Assembly: GCF_033097525.1 (NCBI RefSeq) | Contig: NZ_CP109907.1 | Location: 4,898,001-4,962,000, forward strand | Source: Sphingobacterium sp. UGAL515B_05 | GTDB taxonomy: Bacteria; Bacteroidota; Bacteroidia; Sphingobacteriales; Sphingobacteriaceae | Reading direction: 5' to 3' | Length of the DNA: 64,000 bases | Part shown: piece after piece, positions 62,662 through 64,000 of the stretch | Layout: each line of letters begins with the position of its first letter | Position numbering within the stretch: the stretch's first letter is position 1 | Made by a program: the position numbers and the translations under genes | The notes under the pieces: generated by a model | Database searches by the model: none | What the model was told of the DNA's origin: nothing | Seen by the model: the letters and a program-made list of their open reading frames with translations, nothing else

Positions 62662-63969
62662 TTAGGAGCGGTTTTCTATTGCACCGAGCACCCTCAGGTC
62701 ATCAGATGCTGGCAGTTCAAATACCTGCAGGTGAAAGTGCTTAATGGCAGCAAGTAAATGGTCAAAAATATCGGCCATCGTATCTTCGAAATAGGCCCAT
62801 TGTGTCCCCTTGGTAAACATGTACAGTTCCAGCGGAATACCGTATTCGCTAGGGGCTAGCTGACGGACTAATAAAGTAAGTTCCTGATGGATATTGGGGT
62901 TATGTTTGGCATAGGCGAGTACATAGGCCCTGAACAGGCCGATATTGGTCATCCTGCGACCATTGACAGGCGAGGAGCTGTCTGTATGCCAAGTTTTATT
63001 GTACTCGGCAATCTCGCGCTCCCTTTTTTCGATATAGGGAGCCAACAGCCATATAGTTTTTAATGCCGTGATTTCCTCCGCACTGAGGTAGCGCACCGAA
63101 GACATTTTAATGTTCAATGCCCGTTTTATCCGACGGCCACCAGTCTCCTGCATCCCACGATAGTTTTTAAATGAATCGCTCAGTAGGGTATAGGTCGGAA
63201 TGGTGACAATGGTCTTGTCCCAGTTCTGTATCTTCACATTGTTGAGGTTGATCTGCAGCACGTCGCCGTCCACACCGTATTTGGGCATTTCTATCCAGTC
63301 TCCTACGCGGACCGAGTCATTTGCCGACACCTGAATACTGGCCACAAAGCCCAGGATAGTATCCTTAAAGACGAGCATGAGGATGGCGGACGCCGCCCCA
63401 AGCGAGACCAGAAAGGACCAGGGCGAATTGCCGGTCAGCAGGGAAACGATCAGTGTACCGATCACAAATATTAAAAAGATCTGTACCACCTGAAGGTAGC
63501 TGTCGATGGGTTTGTCCTTAAACGCATTTGAACCACGAAGAATATCGCGGCAGGTTTTTAACAAGCTATTGGCCAGATGGTAGATGGTGAACAATACCAC
63601 GATATCCAGAATCTTGACAATAGCGGCTGTAAGCACCGGAAAACCAACGAAGATCACCGGTAGCAGCTGCCGTGTAAGCAGCACGAGCAGGGTGCGGCTC
63701 ACGCGTACATGCACCTTGTTTTCCAACAGATAATCATCCCATTTGGTCGAGGTTCGCTGGGCAATCCGATTCAATGCGGAATAAAATACTTTGCGCATGA
63801 TATAATCGAGCGCATAGAGCATCACCGCAAAAGCAAAAAGTAATGCGGCGGCCGTAACAATATGTGCCTGCTGCTCGGGTAAACCCAATTTGGCAAAGAA
63901 ATTAAAAATGTACTGATAAATTGAACTTGATGATTGTTCATTGAAGTTAAGCATGTTTAAATTTTTCAT
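62662..63969 (-). CDS. Small-conductance mechanosensitive channel (MscS/YbdG-like)
   Basis: 435 residues from ATG 63969 (MKNLNMLNFNEQ); an upstream TTG adds four residues and is less likely. About five membrane helices (~24-215) are followed by the MscS beta domain: VRVGDWIEMPKYGVDGDVLQ, WDKTIVTIPTYTLLSDSFKN, and a long C-terminal cytoplasmic region. The tandem-helix arrangement resembles YbdG rather than MscS itself. It releases solutes when membrane tension rises, which suits a neighbour of trehalose synthesis. Convergent with DUF421. Confidence 0.88.
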   Translation of the reverse strand: MKNLNMLNFNEQSSSSIYQYIFNFFAKLGLPEQQAHIVTAAALLFAFAVMLYALDYIMRKVFYSALNRIAQRTSTKWDDYLLENKVHVRVSRTLLVLLTRQLLPVIFVGFPVLTAAIVKILDIVVLFTIYHLANSLLKTCRDILRGSNAFKDKPIDSYLQVVQIFLIFVIGTLIVSLLTGNSPWSFLVSLGAASAILMLVFKDTILGFVASIQVSANDSVRVGDWIEMPKYGVDGDVLQINLNNVKIQNWDKTIVTIPTYTLLSDSFKNYRGMQETGGRRIKRALNIKMSSVRYLSAEEITALKTIWLLAPYIEKREREIAEYNKTWHTDSSSPVNGRRMTNIGLFRAYVLAYAKHNPNIHQELTLLVRQLAPSEYGIPLELYMFTKGTQWAYFEDTMADIFDHLLAAIKHFHLQVFELPASDDLRVLGAIENRS

Positions 63970-64000
63970 ATGAACAAACAAATTTACGAAGAAATATAAA

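Noticed and set aside
1..64000. tRNA, rRNA or CRISPR array
   Set aside because: I saw no cloverleaf-like gene with a T-loop motif, no rRNA stretch and no regularly spaced identical repeats. A covariance-model scan would be decisive.

Overview
The window looks like chromosomal DNA of a Bacteroidota bacterium, most likely a Sphingobacteriaceae member (Sphingobacterium/Pedobacter-like). It is AT-rich. Promoters show the Bacteroidota -7 element (TAnnTTTG-like) rather than E. coli-type boxes. The gene families fit this group: LytTR/LytS pairs, many AraC regulators, SDR and alpha/beta-hydrolase genes, LigD in PE-LIG-POL order, KatE, an lmo0937-like peptide and DUF421. I saw no rRNA, tRNA, CRISPR array, phage or intact transposase. 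Family calls come from reading the sequence alone.

Layout. 0-3.4 kb: end of a membrane protein, an AraC regulator, a decayed AraC gene and a truncated hydrolase fused to an orphan EF-Tu-domain-III-like gene. 3.5-12.5 kb: a LytTR response regulator and sensor kinase, then minus-strand operons for exported proteins (DoxX-like, two Asp-nucleophile alpha/beta hydrolases, a haem-binding/cytochrome P460 protein, DUF1223, a DsbD-N-like domain) and a plus-strand lipoprotein hydrolase. Four promoters here share one operator geometry. 12.6-17.2 kb: small orphan genes and remnants, including a tandem C39-like pair in which each copy is damaged differently. 17.2-20.2 kb: a CHASE3/PAS hybrid histidine kinase. 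20.2-24.5 kb: a run of pseudogenes with SnoaL-like, zinc-ribbon and FCP1-like genes. 24.7-30.2 kb: small-molecule redox genes (NmrA, flavodoxin-fold, two broken SDRs) with HxlR and AraC regulators. 30.3-35.6 kb: HD hydrolase, orphan small genes, a palindromic repeat, an lmo0937-like peptide and an ECF sigma factor. 35.7-42.8 kb: a stress block (ligD, CDF transporter, large catalase, SDR). 43-49.3 kb: mostly unknown small genes and fragments. 49.4-51.6 kb: SDR, DUF2147, AraC. 51.8-53.3 kb: degenerate receiver and two HxGH nucleotidyltransferases. 53.5-61.6 kb: trehalose-from-glucan operon (TreY-MalQ fusion, GlgX, TreZ). The end holds DUF421 and an MscS channel.

How it works together. The 36-62 kb genes form a coherent stress-tolerance set: DNA end joining, peroxide removal, trehalose from alpha-glucans, a mechanosensitive channel and an ECF sigma factor. 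ligD and catalase share an almost identical promoter-like motif. The 3.5-12.5 kb block reads as a possible LytTR-controlled regulon of envelope redox and hydrolytic proteins. The rest is an accessory zone with more than 20 broken genes or fragments, while very long genes beside them stay intact, so genuine gene decay is likelier than poor sequence.
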